Origin: Dryocosmus kuriphilus
Lineage: Eukaryota > Arthropoda > Insecta > Hymenoptera > Cynipidae
Assembly (NCBI GenBank): GCA_038277395.1
Contig: CM076190.1
Span: forward strand, 132,394,372-132,458,371
Length of the DNA: 64,000 nucleotides
Direction of reading: 5' to 3'
Part shown: positions 53,354 to 64,000 of the stretch, one piece after another
Numbering within the stretch: position 1 is the first letter of the stretch
Layout: every line of letters begins with the position of its first letter
Position numbers and translations under genes: made by a program
Notes under the pieces: generated by a model
Told to the model about the DNA's origin: nothing
The model's input: the letters and a program-made list of their open reading frames with translations, nothing else
The model's database searches: none

Positions 53354-56300
53354 AAGGAGGGAACTCTGAACGCTCGTATTCTAAATACTGGCGGATTTAG
53401 CGAACTCTTTGAGATAGCAACAAGATACGATATTGATATAATAGCACTCCAAGGAACATGCTGGCCGGGCGAGTACGCATCAATTTCTAAGGATAACTAC
53501 ACTTTTCACTATAGGGGAGCTTTTACCGGTTTTCTTATTAACAAGAGAATTTCTCGAGCGGTACTCCATCTGCAATTCATTAACGACCAGTTATCATATA
53601 TTATTCTAAGGGGTAATTTCTGCCAACGGGTTCTAATCAATGTGCACTGCCCTACTGAGGACAAAGACGAAGATACTAAATATTTTTTTCTACGAAACAA
53701 TCGAACAAGTTTTTGGCAAGCTCTCGACGTTTGACGCGAAAATATTGCTGGGAGATTTCAATGCGAAAATTTAAAAAGAACCGATGTATAGGCCTACAAT
53801 AGGGTCAGAAAGCTTGCATGACTTCGGTAATGATAATAGAACTAGAGTAATAGCCTTTGCAGTTTCAATGAACCTTGTCGTCAAAAGCACGTATTACAAG
53901 CACAAAAATATAACTAAGGCCACCTGCACATTAAAAGATGGTATCACTCACAATCAGATTTATCACGTTTTAATTGACGAAAGACGTCATACAAACATTC
54001 GCGATGTAAGATCGTACAGGGAAGCGGATTTAAATTCAGACAACTTCCTCGCGATAGTGAAACTAAGATCTAGACTGGCGTTAAGGAAGAAAACTAGCCG
54101 CCCGGAGTCAACAGTCCGCTTCAATATAAATAAGTTTAAAAACACCAACAGAGCCATTGAATTATCAACTAGATATTTCTAATACTTTCGATGCTCTTCA
54201 AAAATAGAGAGAGCATAGCGATAATTATGAGGAGGACTCGGAACCCCTGTTGGTCAATATGAAAAAGGCGATAAAGGCAGCCACGAAACGTACTATAGGT
54301 TTAAAGAAAGTAACCAAACGTAAACGGTCTTTCGGCATCGAGTGGAAACTATGGTTTGAAAAGCGAGCAAAGGCCAAACTAATTAGTATACAAAATAATT
54401 GCGATCAAATACATAAGAAGTATCTCGAGATTAGTAAAAGTACAAATAGGCTTTACAGATCCACGAAAAAGGAGTGGGAAAAGAATAAAATACTACCAAT
54501 GGAAACGCTAAATAAACAAAGTAAGCCACATGCGACGTACAGGAGAATCAATTTTATAAGGAAAGACTTTCAATGTAGAACGGAAGTAATGAGGGACAAA
54601 AATGTCAATATAGTAGCCGATGCGATAGAGACTAAATTTGTGGAAAAACTACTTCGATAAGCTGTTGAACTCCCTATAATCTGAGCTATAATTTCGGTGT
54701 AATCCACACTGCTGATATACTAGTTGATGAGCCTGCTGTTAAAGAAATAAAAATGCTCATAAAGAAATTGAAAAACAACAAAGCCGCGGGTATCGACGAC
54801 CTACCGTCAAAACTGATAAAAAATGTGGGACCTTGACTCAAAAGGTAAATTTGTAGCTTAATACGTGGAATCTGCAAAACAGAAAGCATACCGGAGAAAT
54901 GGAATAGCCATATTCTTATACCCATTTTTAAAAAAGGCGATAAAACGAAATGTAACAATTGTCGGGGATTTCACTTGTACCTTCGGTCTATGAGATCTCG
55001 TCCAATGTAATCTTAAGTGGGCTAACTTCTTTTACTGCGAAAATCATTTGGGATTACCAGCGTGGATGCCGCCGGAACCGGTCGACAAGCGATCAAATGT
55101 TTACAATTAGACAACTGTTAGGAAAGAAATGGGAATTTATTGAAGCAGTACTTCAGCTATTTACCGACTTCAAAAAAGCTTACGAATCTATTATACGCGC
55201 ACGAATGTACTGTATTCTAGAGTTCTTGGATGTACCAAGGAAGTTGGTTACATTTATCGAAGTTTGCTTAAGCGGCAATAAGGGCAGAATACGCATAAAC
55301 GGAAGTTTATCTGAAGAGTTTTTGATCCGCGATGGCCTGAAGCATGGCGATTCGCTTCCATGCGTCCTTTTCAACTTAGTTTCAGAATACGTGATCAGAC
55401 AAGTACAAACGAATCTGAACGGTCCTACCCCTAAATGGGATAATACAAATTCTAGGATATGCGGAAGGTCTCGACTTATTCGGGGATGATGAAGAAGTGG
55501 TAGCTTAAAATTCAGATATCTTGATCACAAAATTCAAGGAAGTAGGTTTAGAAAAGAGCGAATCGAAGACAAAATATTTGCCCATCCACAGATCAGAACA
55601 AAGTATTGAAGAGGGAGATCTGATGGCCGGTAGAATGAAAATCGAAAGAGTTAGTTAGTTTGTGACGGGCAGTATTGTCGCCCGTCACATACGCGTAGAT
55701 CTCTTACACTCTCGCTCATATTCCCAGTAAAATTCCCGGTCACATTCTCGGCTAAACGCCCATCATCATGCTTAGCATGTAATGGCCGACTAAGAGCTCT
55801 GCACGTGTCACTCCCTACCATTTCCCACTAGCGCGTCACCGACCGACACGAGGCGCGGGCTCGCCGGCTTACTACCCCCACCACACTTCAACCATAAGTT
55901 GCGTAACTGGAAGACATAAAAGGAGACGCTCCGACACTTTTGGCATAGTTCGTTGAGGTGTAGCTCAGCCTACGCTCGGGGAACTGATTGTTCTCTCTGC
56001 TAGAGGGTGCAACCATAGCAGAGCGAACAGAATCTACGACGACACCTTCTTCAGGTGAAATCCACCGGGTGTGCGACTGGAAGGTGCAACTACAGCCGTA
56101 CACCTGGCAAAAGGATCCACGACTAGAGGGCGCAACCATAGCCGAGAATCCTGGACTAACCTGGGGGAAAACATAACCGACGACACCTTCTTCAGGTGAA
56201 ATCCACCAAGTGTGCGACTGGAAGGTGCAACTACAGCCGTACACCTGGCAAAAGGATCCACGACTAGAGCGCGCAACCATAGCCGTGAATCCTGGACTGA

Positions 56301-57500
56301 TCTGGGGATATCACGCATGACCGACCAACTGGGAAATATCACCTGCCTTATGCCACGCCGGAAAGAGACAACCGTTACGCTTCTCTCTCCCCTCTCTCTC
56401 TCTCTCTATACCGTAAACCGCCTCGAGAGGGAGACGGGCTCAGGGGGTAGGCGATGCTCGCCTCATTCTACTAATGACCGCTCGCGTCCGCAGCGCCGCT
56501 TACACTGCTCATTGTTTCGCAAGTACCGACGTAAGCTTACGTTCGCTACGCCACCGATATATTTTCTCTCACTTAAAAATAGAGTCACACACTCCACATT
56601 CACACAAATTAATGTAACCGCGACTACGCACCATACAACCACACTTATTATTTACTTATTTCACACACCCATACAGCCACACATACACACTATAAACAAA
56701 ACACACCGTTACACTCACCCCTAGCTTTCTATTTTAGAATTGTATTTTTTATAGGAAGAATATAACCTTGTTTACTTTGACATTTAAAATCTCCTGTTGT
56801 TATTTTAGTTTTCTTGCCCTAAAAATCGACCCTGGCTCGACTGAAGCGTCCGATAGGGCAAAAGTGGGAGGGCTCACCCCCCGCCCCCCAACCCGCAAAG
56901 ACATACCGTTACAAGTTTCAATACTTCGGGACTATTATAGCCAGCGACAATAACATTAAAACGGAAATCAACAGACGGCTGCACATTGGCAATGGGTGCT
57001 ACTATGCAACAAATACGTTACAAAAATCGCGATCATTATCTGGAAACGTCAAAGTAAGAATTTGCAAAACGACAGTAATGCCGTTCGTTACGTACGGGTG
57101 CAAAACGTGGACGCTGACGAAAGGAGAGAGTAGACTATGTTGAGAATATTCGAAAATAGAGTACTTAGAAAAATCTATGACCCAAAAAGGGACGAAGAGA
57201 CTGGTGTATGGAGAAAACTGTATAATGATGAGCTGCATGCTCTCTATAGGTCAGTGATTAATAATAGAGTAATGAAAGCTCGTAAATTAAAATGGGTGAG
57301 ACATGTAGCAAGAATGGGCAACATAAGAACAGTAGCGCAAGTTTCATGAGGAAAACTGATTCGTAAGAGACCTCAAGGTAGACCGAGAAACAGATGGAAG
57401 AAAAACTTAAGGGACGATCCAAATGAGCTAGGACATGATTATTTAAACTGGATGGAGGATGCAAAGGACAGAGATGCGTGACGGTTTCTGGTAAATGAGG
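53354..57500 (+). pseudogene. LINE endonuclease and reverse transcriptase, decayed
   Basis: Endonuclease: LNARILNTGGFSELFEIATR and IDIIALQGTCWPGE, LINVHCPTEDKD, then (53,784-54,180) RPTIGSESLHDFGNDNRTR, KHKNITKATCT and NQIYHVLIDERRHTNI. This is the APE-like nuclease typical of insect genes annotated as CFDP2. Thumb or linker: 54,250-54,660. Reverse transcriptase: KKLKNNKAAGIDDLPSKLIK near 54,760, QRGCRRNRSTSDQMF near 55,058, LFTDFKKAYESI near 55,160, and ICGRSRLIRG in place of the ADD box region near 55,455. After the solo LTR the C-terminus resumes (FQYFGTIIASDNN; RKLKWVRHVARMG near 57,290; GRPRNRW). Many stops and frame changes; no active protein. Confidence 0.8.
55661..56913. mobile_element. 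solo LTR inserted in the LINE
   Basis: 1253 bp, TGTGACGGGC...CCGTTACA, flanked by AGTT (55,657-55,660; 56,914-56,917), which is a 4-bp target duplication inside the LINE coding region. The left end contains an inverted pair (GTGACGGGC...GCCCGTCAC). Two ~140-bp tandem repeats occupy about 56,037-56,310 (CGACACCTTCTTCAGGTGAA, GCGACTGGAAGGTGCAACTA, AAAAGGATCCACGACTAGAG). The sequence differs from the LTRs of the 13-kb element. It is what remains after recombination between two LTRs; the open frames in it are not genes. Confidence 0.85.
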
Positions 57501-57513
57501 CAACGAACTTCCG

Positions 57514-59165
57514 AGTTCTGTTTGGCCCTAAACCCTCTGAGTAGGACATACAACAACACGTCCTATGGATTTAATATAATAGCGGGATTATCTGAATTTC
57601 AGCTCACTCACCTCCTTTATATTGATGACCTAAACGTTCATGCTGGCTCAGAGTCTAAACTCCAAAGATCTCTTTGCAACTTACAGCAGTTCTCCAATGA
57701 CATCAGGATGAGTCTGGGCCTAGATAAATGCAGGAAACTACATCTACCACGTGGAGAAATGATCACTTCACTGGAAACGGATGACCGGGATCTGATACAG
57801 ACGACGATTGTTGGGGAGCCGTATGGGTATCTCGGTACATTGCAGGCAAGGGGACCACTCCTGTCTGCAATGAAAGAGGCACTTAAGATTTCCGTCTCGA
57901 GACGACTGAATTCGATCATGTCTACCGGTTTCAGTGCTATGAACATTACCAGGCAATTAAAGTCTTTGCCATTCCTCTCCTAACATACTCCTTTGGGTTA
58001 TTATTGTGGTCCAAAACGGAGCTTGAGGCTTTAAACAGAATCATCCGCGTGAAAATTTCTGAACATCGGATGCATCACAAGAGGACAGCTGTGGAGAGAA
58101 TATTCCTGCTACGCAAGCTTGGGGGTAGAGGGGTTTTGGACGTTCGACGGCTTTGTGACTCACAGGTTACACAGCTGCGCGAATACTTCATGAACAGGAC
58201 GAACATCCCACTCTACGTCTAAATCTGTAAAGTAGACCTGTACACTCCTGTGAAGCTTGCAGTTGCCGATTACAAAATATCGGATACCTCACTGTTGAAC
58301 ATCTTAATACTCAATGCCGCGGCAAGCAACTCCATGGAAAGCACTCTCACGTACTAGATCTTCCATGCATGGATACTGATGCTTCAAACATCTGGTTAAA
58401 GCAGGAAGAACTGTTTCCGGAACCGGAGTGGTTCGTTATTGCTATTCAAGATGGAGTGATGAATACGAGGAATTATGAAAAACACGTCCTCAATATTGAG
58501 GAGGCTATTGATAAGTGCGCCTCTGTGGAAATCCAAATGAGACAATCGAGCAGATTACTAATGGCTCTACGATGCTTGCCTCGCATGAATGTACCCATAG
58601 ACACAATGATGCTGCTGGGATTATCCACCAACGGATTGCCCTAAATTTTGGTTTGCTAGAGGAAAGTAAGTCTTATTACAAATACTCCCCTGTAAGAGTA
58701 CTAGAGAACGAACACCGTCTCCTCTACTGGGACAGGACTATCCTGGTAGGCCACCTGGTCAGGCATAGTCGACCAGACGTCCTCTGGTGGAACAAACGCG
58801 ATGACCGTGTCAGAATTATTGACATTAGTGTTGCCTTAAACAACAATAATCGGCTTCGATATACTGAGAAGATCCAGAAATATGCGGAGTTAAGACAGGA
58901 GATCATGGCCGTGTGGAGGGTGAAGTAGGTCACCATTCACCCGGTTGTGTGATCTCGTGCATAGGGAACGTTCTCATGAGATGCATCCAGCACTTGGAAG
59001 ACCTGGGAAGTGGGAAATTTTTTCATCTTATAAAGAAGGCGATATTGCTTGATATATGCCGCATCGTCCGGAGTCTTCTGGGCGTTAACAATGATAGTGG
59101 CTATTGGCCTTCTGTAAACAAGACTATTCCGCGTACGCGGGGTAGGGTTTGACAACACCACCTTA
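57514..59165 (+). pseudogene. RLE-type LINE (Dong/R4-like), 5'-truncated copy 1
   Basis: It begins inside the reverse transcriptase (FCLALNPLSRTYNNTSYGFN, YIDD at 57,617-57,628) and continues through the thumb (LKSLPFLS; RIIRVKISEHRMHHKRTAVE). The zinc-knuckle region (CGNPNETIEQI) and the endonuclease (YYKYSPVRVLENEHRLLYWD, SRPDVLWWNKRDD, IIDISVALNN) follow. RPD...D and the downstream Lys-bearing segment fit the restriction-like endonuclease of the R2/R4 superfamily. The extreme C-terminus (KAILLDICRIVRSLLG) is at 58,913-59,152 in another frame. Several frameshifts. It is about 85-90% alike, by eye, to copy 2 where they overlap. Confidence 0.8.
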
Positions 59166-59362
59166 AGCATTTTTATTTTCTTTGATAATTAATTTTAACT
59201 TCATTTTAGCCGTTTGGTTGCTTTGTTTTATTGATATGCAAATAGTTTCTTGTAACTTGTTGTTGTTGATGTTGCTATTGTTATTATTATTATTGTTTTC
59301 GCTATCGTGTCGTTTATGTCCGTGTACGTTTGTGATGTCGTGTGTGCCGTCCACCGCTCGAA

Positions 59363-59419
<57 letters not shown>

Positions 59420-59975
59420 TATATAGAATCGTTTGTCTCAGATGTCAGTTTCGTAAGTCTGGACGAATGCTCTGGTTTCCATTCCCAGGTGCGCCTTTGA
59501 CTCTCTATGAGGGGAGTGCTTTTGCCCCCTTAGAACCGGGGATAGGCATAGCTTGCTATTTTCTTTTGATTAACTAATAAGAATGCAGGAAGAGTGTATG
59601 TGATGATGTTGCCTAACAGAGGTCACTGTTTGCATAAAAAAAACAACAAGCAGTGATTCTTTGTGTCTTTGATAATGTTGCCTGACGGAGGTCACTGTGT
59701 ATGCAGTGACTCTTTGAGCTAAGTCTGACGCATTTATGAAATTCCTCAATTCAAAATAACACCTCTTACTTCAGGCATCCCTTTACGCCTGAGCAAAAGC
59801 TGCGATGCTTCCTGGTCCAGAGCAGGATTATTTTATTTATTTGACGAATGCGCAAGTAAAATGATTTGTAAAACGACATCTGACACCAACGAATCTACTG
59901 AGCACTTGCCGCGTTCGCGACCGTGTTTAGTAGCGAAGTACCGTGTCATTAGTACTTGTGGGAGGAGACGGGCCA
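59166..59975. other. spacer between the two RLE LINE copies
   Basis: Contains LINE 3' flank, a (TA)n tract (59,367-59,416) and an imperfect duplication of about 80 bp (GATGTTGCCTAACAGAGGTC near 59,605; AATGTTGCCTGACGGAGGTC near 59,678). I see no gene in this stretch. Confidence 0.5.
59367..59416. repeat. (TA)n microsatellite
   Basis: About 25 uninterrupted AT/TA dinucleotides. Confidence 0.95.
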
Positions 59976-59998
59976 AATAATAATAATAATATTAATAA
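59976..59998. repeat. (AAT)n tract at the LINE 5' junction
   Basis: AATAATAATAATAAT followed by ATTAATAA, directly before the start of LINE copy 2. Dong-type LINEs are known to insert in TAA repeats. Confidence 0.8.
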
Positions 59999-62900
59999 CC
60001 TGGGCTCCGGCTTAACTCGATATTCGTGTTATCTCAGATGGGGCCCTTGACCAGGCCACCAGGCGTGTCCTCAGGTTGTGGATAGAGGGGACCTGTACTG
60101 AGGTTTTCTGCTGAATATAGTTACACTACTAAATAGGCTGTCGCGGACAATGGTCTCGGGATGTTCCCGAAGGAATAAGCCCCAAGTCATGGCGTGAACT
60201 ACCGTGCTTAAGGCTGCGTGGCACCAGGGGTGTGGTGTCTTGTATGGTGTTTCTAGGATACCAGGACGCCTCCCTGAGTATATAGACCTTACCCTTGCAT
60301 GCGGGGCTCTGTGAGGGTAGACTACCCTTTCCCTAGCCTTAGAAACCTTCAATGGATAATTTAAGAAATTTTATGAAGCGGTGGTCGCTACCCGAAGATC
60401 GTCGGGTTCCTCCTGATGACACCGACGGGTATGAAAGTACTCGGACTAACAACGGCGAGTTGCGTGGTGGTGGACAAGCAACTCTAACCACGTCACCCGA
60501 AGAAAACTCTGTCCAGACAGAACACCGGCAAGAGGCGGTAGGTGCCATGTCACCAGGCACAAATACTGATGATGCTTCGGACGATAAAGAACGTCCGACC
60601 ACGTAAGTAGGTATACCACAGCAAAGTATCAATTTTCAACCTTAACATGATGAGTGCTTGATGCGTTGCCAATTTGAGAACGAGTTAGGTGCGAACACCA
60701 CTTCACAAGATGGGATGGCCTTTCGCCGAAAATTTGTGGCGAAATTCCCGGAAGTACCAACAGTAACAGAAGATGACTTTAGTCGGAGAGTACAACTAAT
60801 AACTCGGGAGAAACTCCTCCGTACAAGAACCATCAGCCGAATTAGATCCGAGGTTGAGACCGGTCTCCAGCGACAGCAGGTGGGTACACAGATCAGAAAG
60901 CGGATATTATGGAAAACCATGAACAAGTATGTAGTCAGATGTCATTTTGAGGCTTTCTTCAGAGGAGGATTTGTGATGAGCGAACAAAATCGTCTCTTCA
61001 TAGGCCTTCATCCTGACCTAGCCTCGAGGGTGACTGCCCAACTCCTAGCTGACCAATTCTGCTCAATTGAGCGCCGAAAGCTCCTTTCCATGTTCGAAAT
61101 TGAAAATATTAAGAGGCAAGTGCAACAAGAACTAGCACTCCCCGAAATAAACCCCCTGGAGGGAGCTGAGGAGGAGATTCTACCAGAGATACGAGACGCT
61201 ACAAATTTTCGGGAGCTGGACCCGCGGGATATAGAAAGAAGATTTTCAAATAGTCGTCAATCATTAGGGTTTCATCCGCCGGATCAGGCCCCTGCGGACC
61301 CAACTGAAAAGCTCAATCAACAGAGCTTGCGTCTCTTAGGGAACTTCACTGGTGCCATCATAAAGTTTACGGAACGGGAACCATCCCAAAGTGGTGCTCT
61401 TCAAAAATTTAGGACTAACAACGACATTCTCCGGTTAATTGTCAGCTTAAGCAACCACATATTGCCTCTGTTCCTGCGTCAAGACATGAGCTTACAGCAG
61501 TTGCAGACTGTTGCATATTGCGCTGCCGTCGCGTCTGCCAGGACGTTAAGCATCAAAATCAAGCCTAGGTGACATAAGACCTACTTCCCCAGGAGTAAGT
61601 CAGATCCTCCATGGAAGTTTAGGCTTCAAAACGAAGTCAGCAAAATAAGGGCTAAACTTGGTCGGTTTTACCAATTTCGGAAGGGAAATCGGGCACAGAA
61701 GCTGACTCGCCACGTGGAGGAAATGCTTCGTCCACTTAACATCAATCCAAGAATATCTAAAGATCTAGACGAAGTAATGTACTACTTTAAACAAAGGCTC
61801 ATGGTCCTGTCAGCGCCTCTGCGGCGCTTCAAGCGGTCTACCGTGAGAGGCTATGACAACAAGATGTTTTTACAAAATAAAAAGAAGTTTTACCGTAAAC
61901 ATTCTGATGGAGAAATCAATAATGCCAGTGAACTCTCGAGTCCTGAGGAGATGGCCAGATATTGGTCAGGTATCTGGAGTAATCATGTTTCAAGGGATTA
62001 GCACACGCCTTGGCTTGACCTCGAAAAAGAGAGATTTAGAACTGCCTACGATGGATAATTTATCTATCAAAGCTGCTGAGGTATATCGCATCCTAAAGAG
62101 GGCGAAGAATTGGAAGGCACCTGGTCCGGATGGGGTGTACAGTTTCTGGTACAAGTATCTAGTGGCTCTGCACCCCGCCCTTGCGGGCGCCCTTCAGGCC
62201 ATTTGAGTGAATTCTGAACCTTTGCCTTTTTTATGACAAAGGGTTTCACGTATACGATACCTAAAAAACCAGATCCTAATAGACCTACAGATTGTCGACC
62301 AATTCCCTGCCTTTCCACACTCTGCAAGTATCTCACGGCTATTATATCTGAAGGCATCTATAAACACTGTGAGGAGAACAACGTTCTGACAGAAGAACAA
62401 GATGATTGCTGTCGGGACTCCCGTGGTTGCAAGGGCTTGGTCACAATTGATACTGCTGTAGTGCTACATGCGAAGCATCACCAACGTAATTTACACATGG
62501 CCTATATTGACTATAAGCAAGCTTTTCCCTCGGTGCTTCACAACCATCTACTTGAAGTTCTTAGGGTATATAAGATCAGTCCGTGCGTGATTCAACTTTT
62601 GAGTCACACCATGAGCACATATTGCACGAAAATCAGGTGTTTTAGTCGTGGATCTACGAGGGACACTCAGTCCTTGCCAATTAAACGAGACATTTTCCAA
62701 GGCGACTGTTTCAGTTCATTATGGTTCTGTTTGACCCTGAACGCCTTGAGTAGGACACTTAACAACACGTCCTATGGGTTCAATATTATGTCGGGAATGT
62801 CTGAATCTCAGCTCACTCACTTCCTTTATATGGATGACCTTAAGGTTTTTGCTGGCTCAGAGTCCAAACTGCAAAACTCTCTTAACATCTTAATGCAGTT

Positions 62901-64000
62901 TTCCAATGACATCAGGATGAGCCTGGACCTAGATAAATGTAGGAACCTGCATCTGGCTCGTGGAGAGATGATCACTTCACTGGAAGCGGATGATCATGAT
63001 CGAATACATACGATAATTGATGGGGAGTCGCATAAGTATCTGGGTATATTGCAGACAAGGAAACCACTCCTGTCTGTCATAAAAGAGACACTTAAGACTT
63101 CCTTTTCGAGACGACTGAATTCGATCATGTCTACCGGTCTCAGTGCTAAGAACATCACCAAGGCAATTAAAACCTTTGCAATTCCTCTCCTAACATACTC
63201 CTTTGGGTTAATATTGTGGTCCAAAACGGACCTTGAGGCTTTAAACAGAATCATCCGCGTGAAAATGTCTGAACATCGGATGCATCACAAGAGAACAGCT
63301 GTGGAGAGAATATTCCTGCCACGAAAACTTGTGGGTAGAGGGGTTTTGGATCTTGAACGGCTTTGTGACCCACGGGCTACACAGCTGCGTGAATACTTCC
63401 TAAACAGGAAGAATATCCCGCTCTCGGCTACACCTGTAGAGTAGACCTGTACACTCCTCTTAAGCTTGCAGTTGCCGATTATCAAAGTATCTGACACCTA
63501 ACTGTTGAACACATTAATGCTCAGTGACGCGGCAAACAACTGCATGGAAAGTACCCTCAAACACTAGATCTTCCATGCGTGGATATTGATGCTTCAAACC
63601 TAAGGCTGAAGTGGGGAGAACTCTTTCCGGAAACGGAGGGTTTCGTTATTGCTATCCAAGATGGAGTAATGAATACGAGAAACTTTCAAAAGCACGTCCT
63701 TACTATTGAGGCGGCTATTGATAAGTGCCGCCTCTGTGGAAATCCAAATGCGACAATTGAGCACATCATTGATGGCTGTACGATGCTTGCTTTACAAGAA
63801 TATACCCGTAGACACAATGATGCTGCTGGGATAATCCACCGACGGATTGCCCTAAATTTGGTTTGCTAGAGGAAAGTAAGTCTTATTACAAATACTCCCC
63901 TGTAAGAGTACTAGAGAACGAACACCGTCTCCTCTACTGGGACAGGACTATCCTGGTAGACCACCTGGTCAGGCATAGTCGACCAGACGTCGTCTGGTGG
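59999..64000 (+). mobile_element. RLE-type LINE (Dong/R4-like), copy 2, cut by the window end
   Basis: Starts CCTGGGCTCCGGCTTAACTC right after the (AAT)n tract. The leader of about 350 bases includes GTCCTCAGGTTGTGGATAGA and is followed by one long degenerate frame. The 3' end lies beyond the window. The reverse transcriptase and nuclease match copy 1. Confidence 0.8.
60352..64000 (+). pseudogene. LINE polyprotein, copy 2, degenerate
   Basis: ATG at 60,352 (MDNLRNFMKRWSLPEDRR). One frame runs to 62,001 with stops near 60,604, 60,643 and 61,570, covering the N-terminal region (FRRKFVAKFPEVPTVTEDDF; LRRFKRSTVRGYDNKMFLQN). A shifted stretch covers ILKRAKNWKAPGPDGVYSFW (62,088-62,147). The original frame returns at 62,233-63,444 with the reverse transcriptase (DPNRPTDCRPIPCLSTLCKY, IDYKQAFPSVLH, YMDD at 62,827-62,838) and thumb. 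A further shift gives the zinc knuckle CRLCGNPNATIEHIIDGC (about 63,728-63,781), and the endonuclease region starts YYKYSPVRVLEN beyond 63,880. The order RT, CCHC, RLE fits the R2/R4 superfamily. The multiple lesions mean it is inactive. Confidence 0.8.

Larger units (their letters stand above)
52735..57513 (+). mobile_element. APE-type LINE (RTE/CFDP2-like), split by a solo LTR
   Basis: The 5' leader begins CAGGACGTAGCGCGTCCTCA, followed by GGTTGAGGATAGAGG. The coding part runs from about 53,350 to 57,500 and is interrupted between 55,660 and 56,914 by a solo LTR. The 3' end meets the 5'-truncated RLE-type LINE near 57,514. Confidence 0.8.

Noticed and set aside
55888..56724. Long frames in the solo LTR
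   Set aside because: They follow from tandem repeats inside an LTR bounded by a target duplication, and no domain is present.
59163..59577. Frames rich in Ile/Tyr or Leu around 59.2-59.6 kb
   Set aside because: Products of the (TA)n and (TTG/TTA)n tracts.

Overview
The window is AT-rich eukaryotic DNA, almost certainly from an insect. It holds mariner transposases of insect type, an env-bearing Ty3/gypsy (errantivirus-like) retrotransposon primed by a cytosolic tRNA-Leu, RTE/CFDP2-like and Dong/R4-like LINEs, and spliced fragments of possible host genes. The order cannot be fixed from the sequence. Most of the 64 kb is nested mobile DNA, and only three short stretches look like host coding sequence (22.5-25.8 kb, 43.8-44.1 kb, 51.1-51.5 kb).

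Layout. 1-274: C-terminal end of a mariner transposase. 0.4-0.6 kb: a small array of GTCGACTT palindromes. 1.3-12.6, 16.3-18.75, 21.1-21.9 and 27.0-28.3 kb: one AT-rich satellite-like repeat of about 1 kb, in both orientations. 8.2-10.2 kb: a second repeat family that recurs at 44.8-45.9 kb. 12,566-16,297: a complete DNA transposon with terminal inverted repeats of about 0.73-0.8 kb, sitting inside a satellite unit, with a damaged DDE-like transposase. 18,763-21,075: a 2.3-kb fold-back element with an 8-bp target duplication (hAT-like). 22,520-25,792: a spliced acidic-protein gene or recent pseudogene. 30,538-43,623: a 13.1-kb LTR retrotransposon on the minus strand, with 1.33-kb LTRs and a 4-bp target duplication. 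46.7-47.1 kb: a Penelope-like remnant. 47,980-49,302: a complete but dead mariner. 50,171-50,291: a tRNA-like cloverleaf at the end of a 22-bp stem. 52.7-57.5 kb: an APE-type LINE split by a solo LTR. 57.5-59.2 and 60.0-64.0 kb: two copies of an RLE-type LINE, the second next to an (AAT)n tract.

The most remarkable object is the LTR element. Its pol frame reads protease, reverse transcriptase, ancestral RNase H with the last catalytic Asp replaced by Glu, an AT-hook, a second RNase H closely resembling animal RNase H1 with all catalytic residues, a long acidic linker, a region resembling a TARG1/Poa1p-type macrodomain, and integrase. This suggests that a gypsy lineage took up two cellular nucleic-acid or ADP-ribose enzymes. 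This copy is dead: a stop codon sits exactly where the integrase catalytic Glu should be, and gag and env are each split by a frame change. The LTRs differ by only about a dozen bases, so it inserted fairly recently and better copies may exist.
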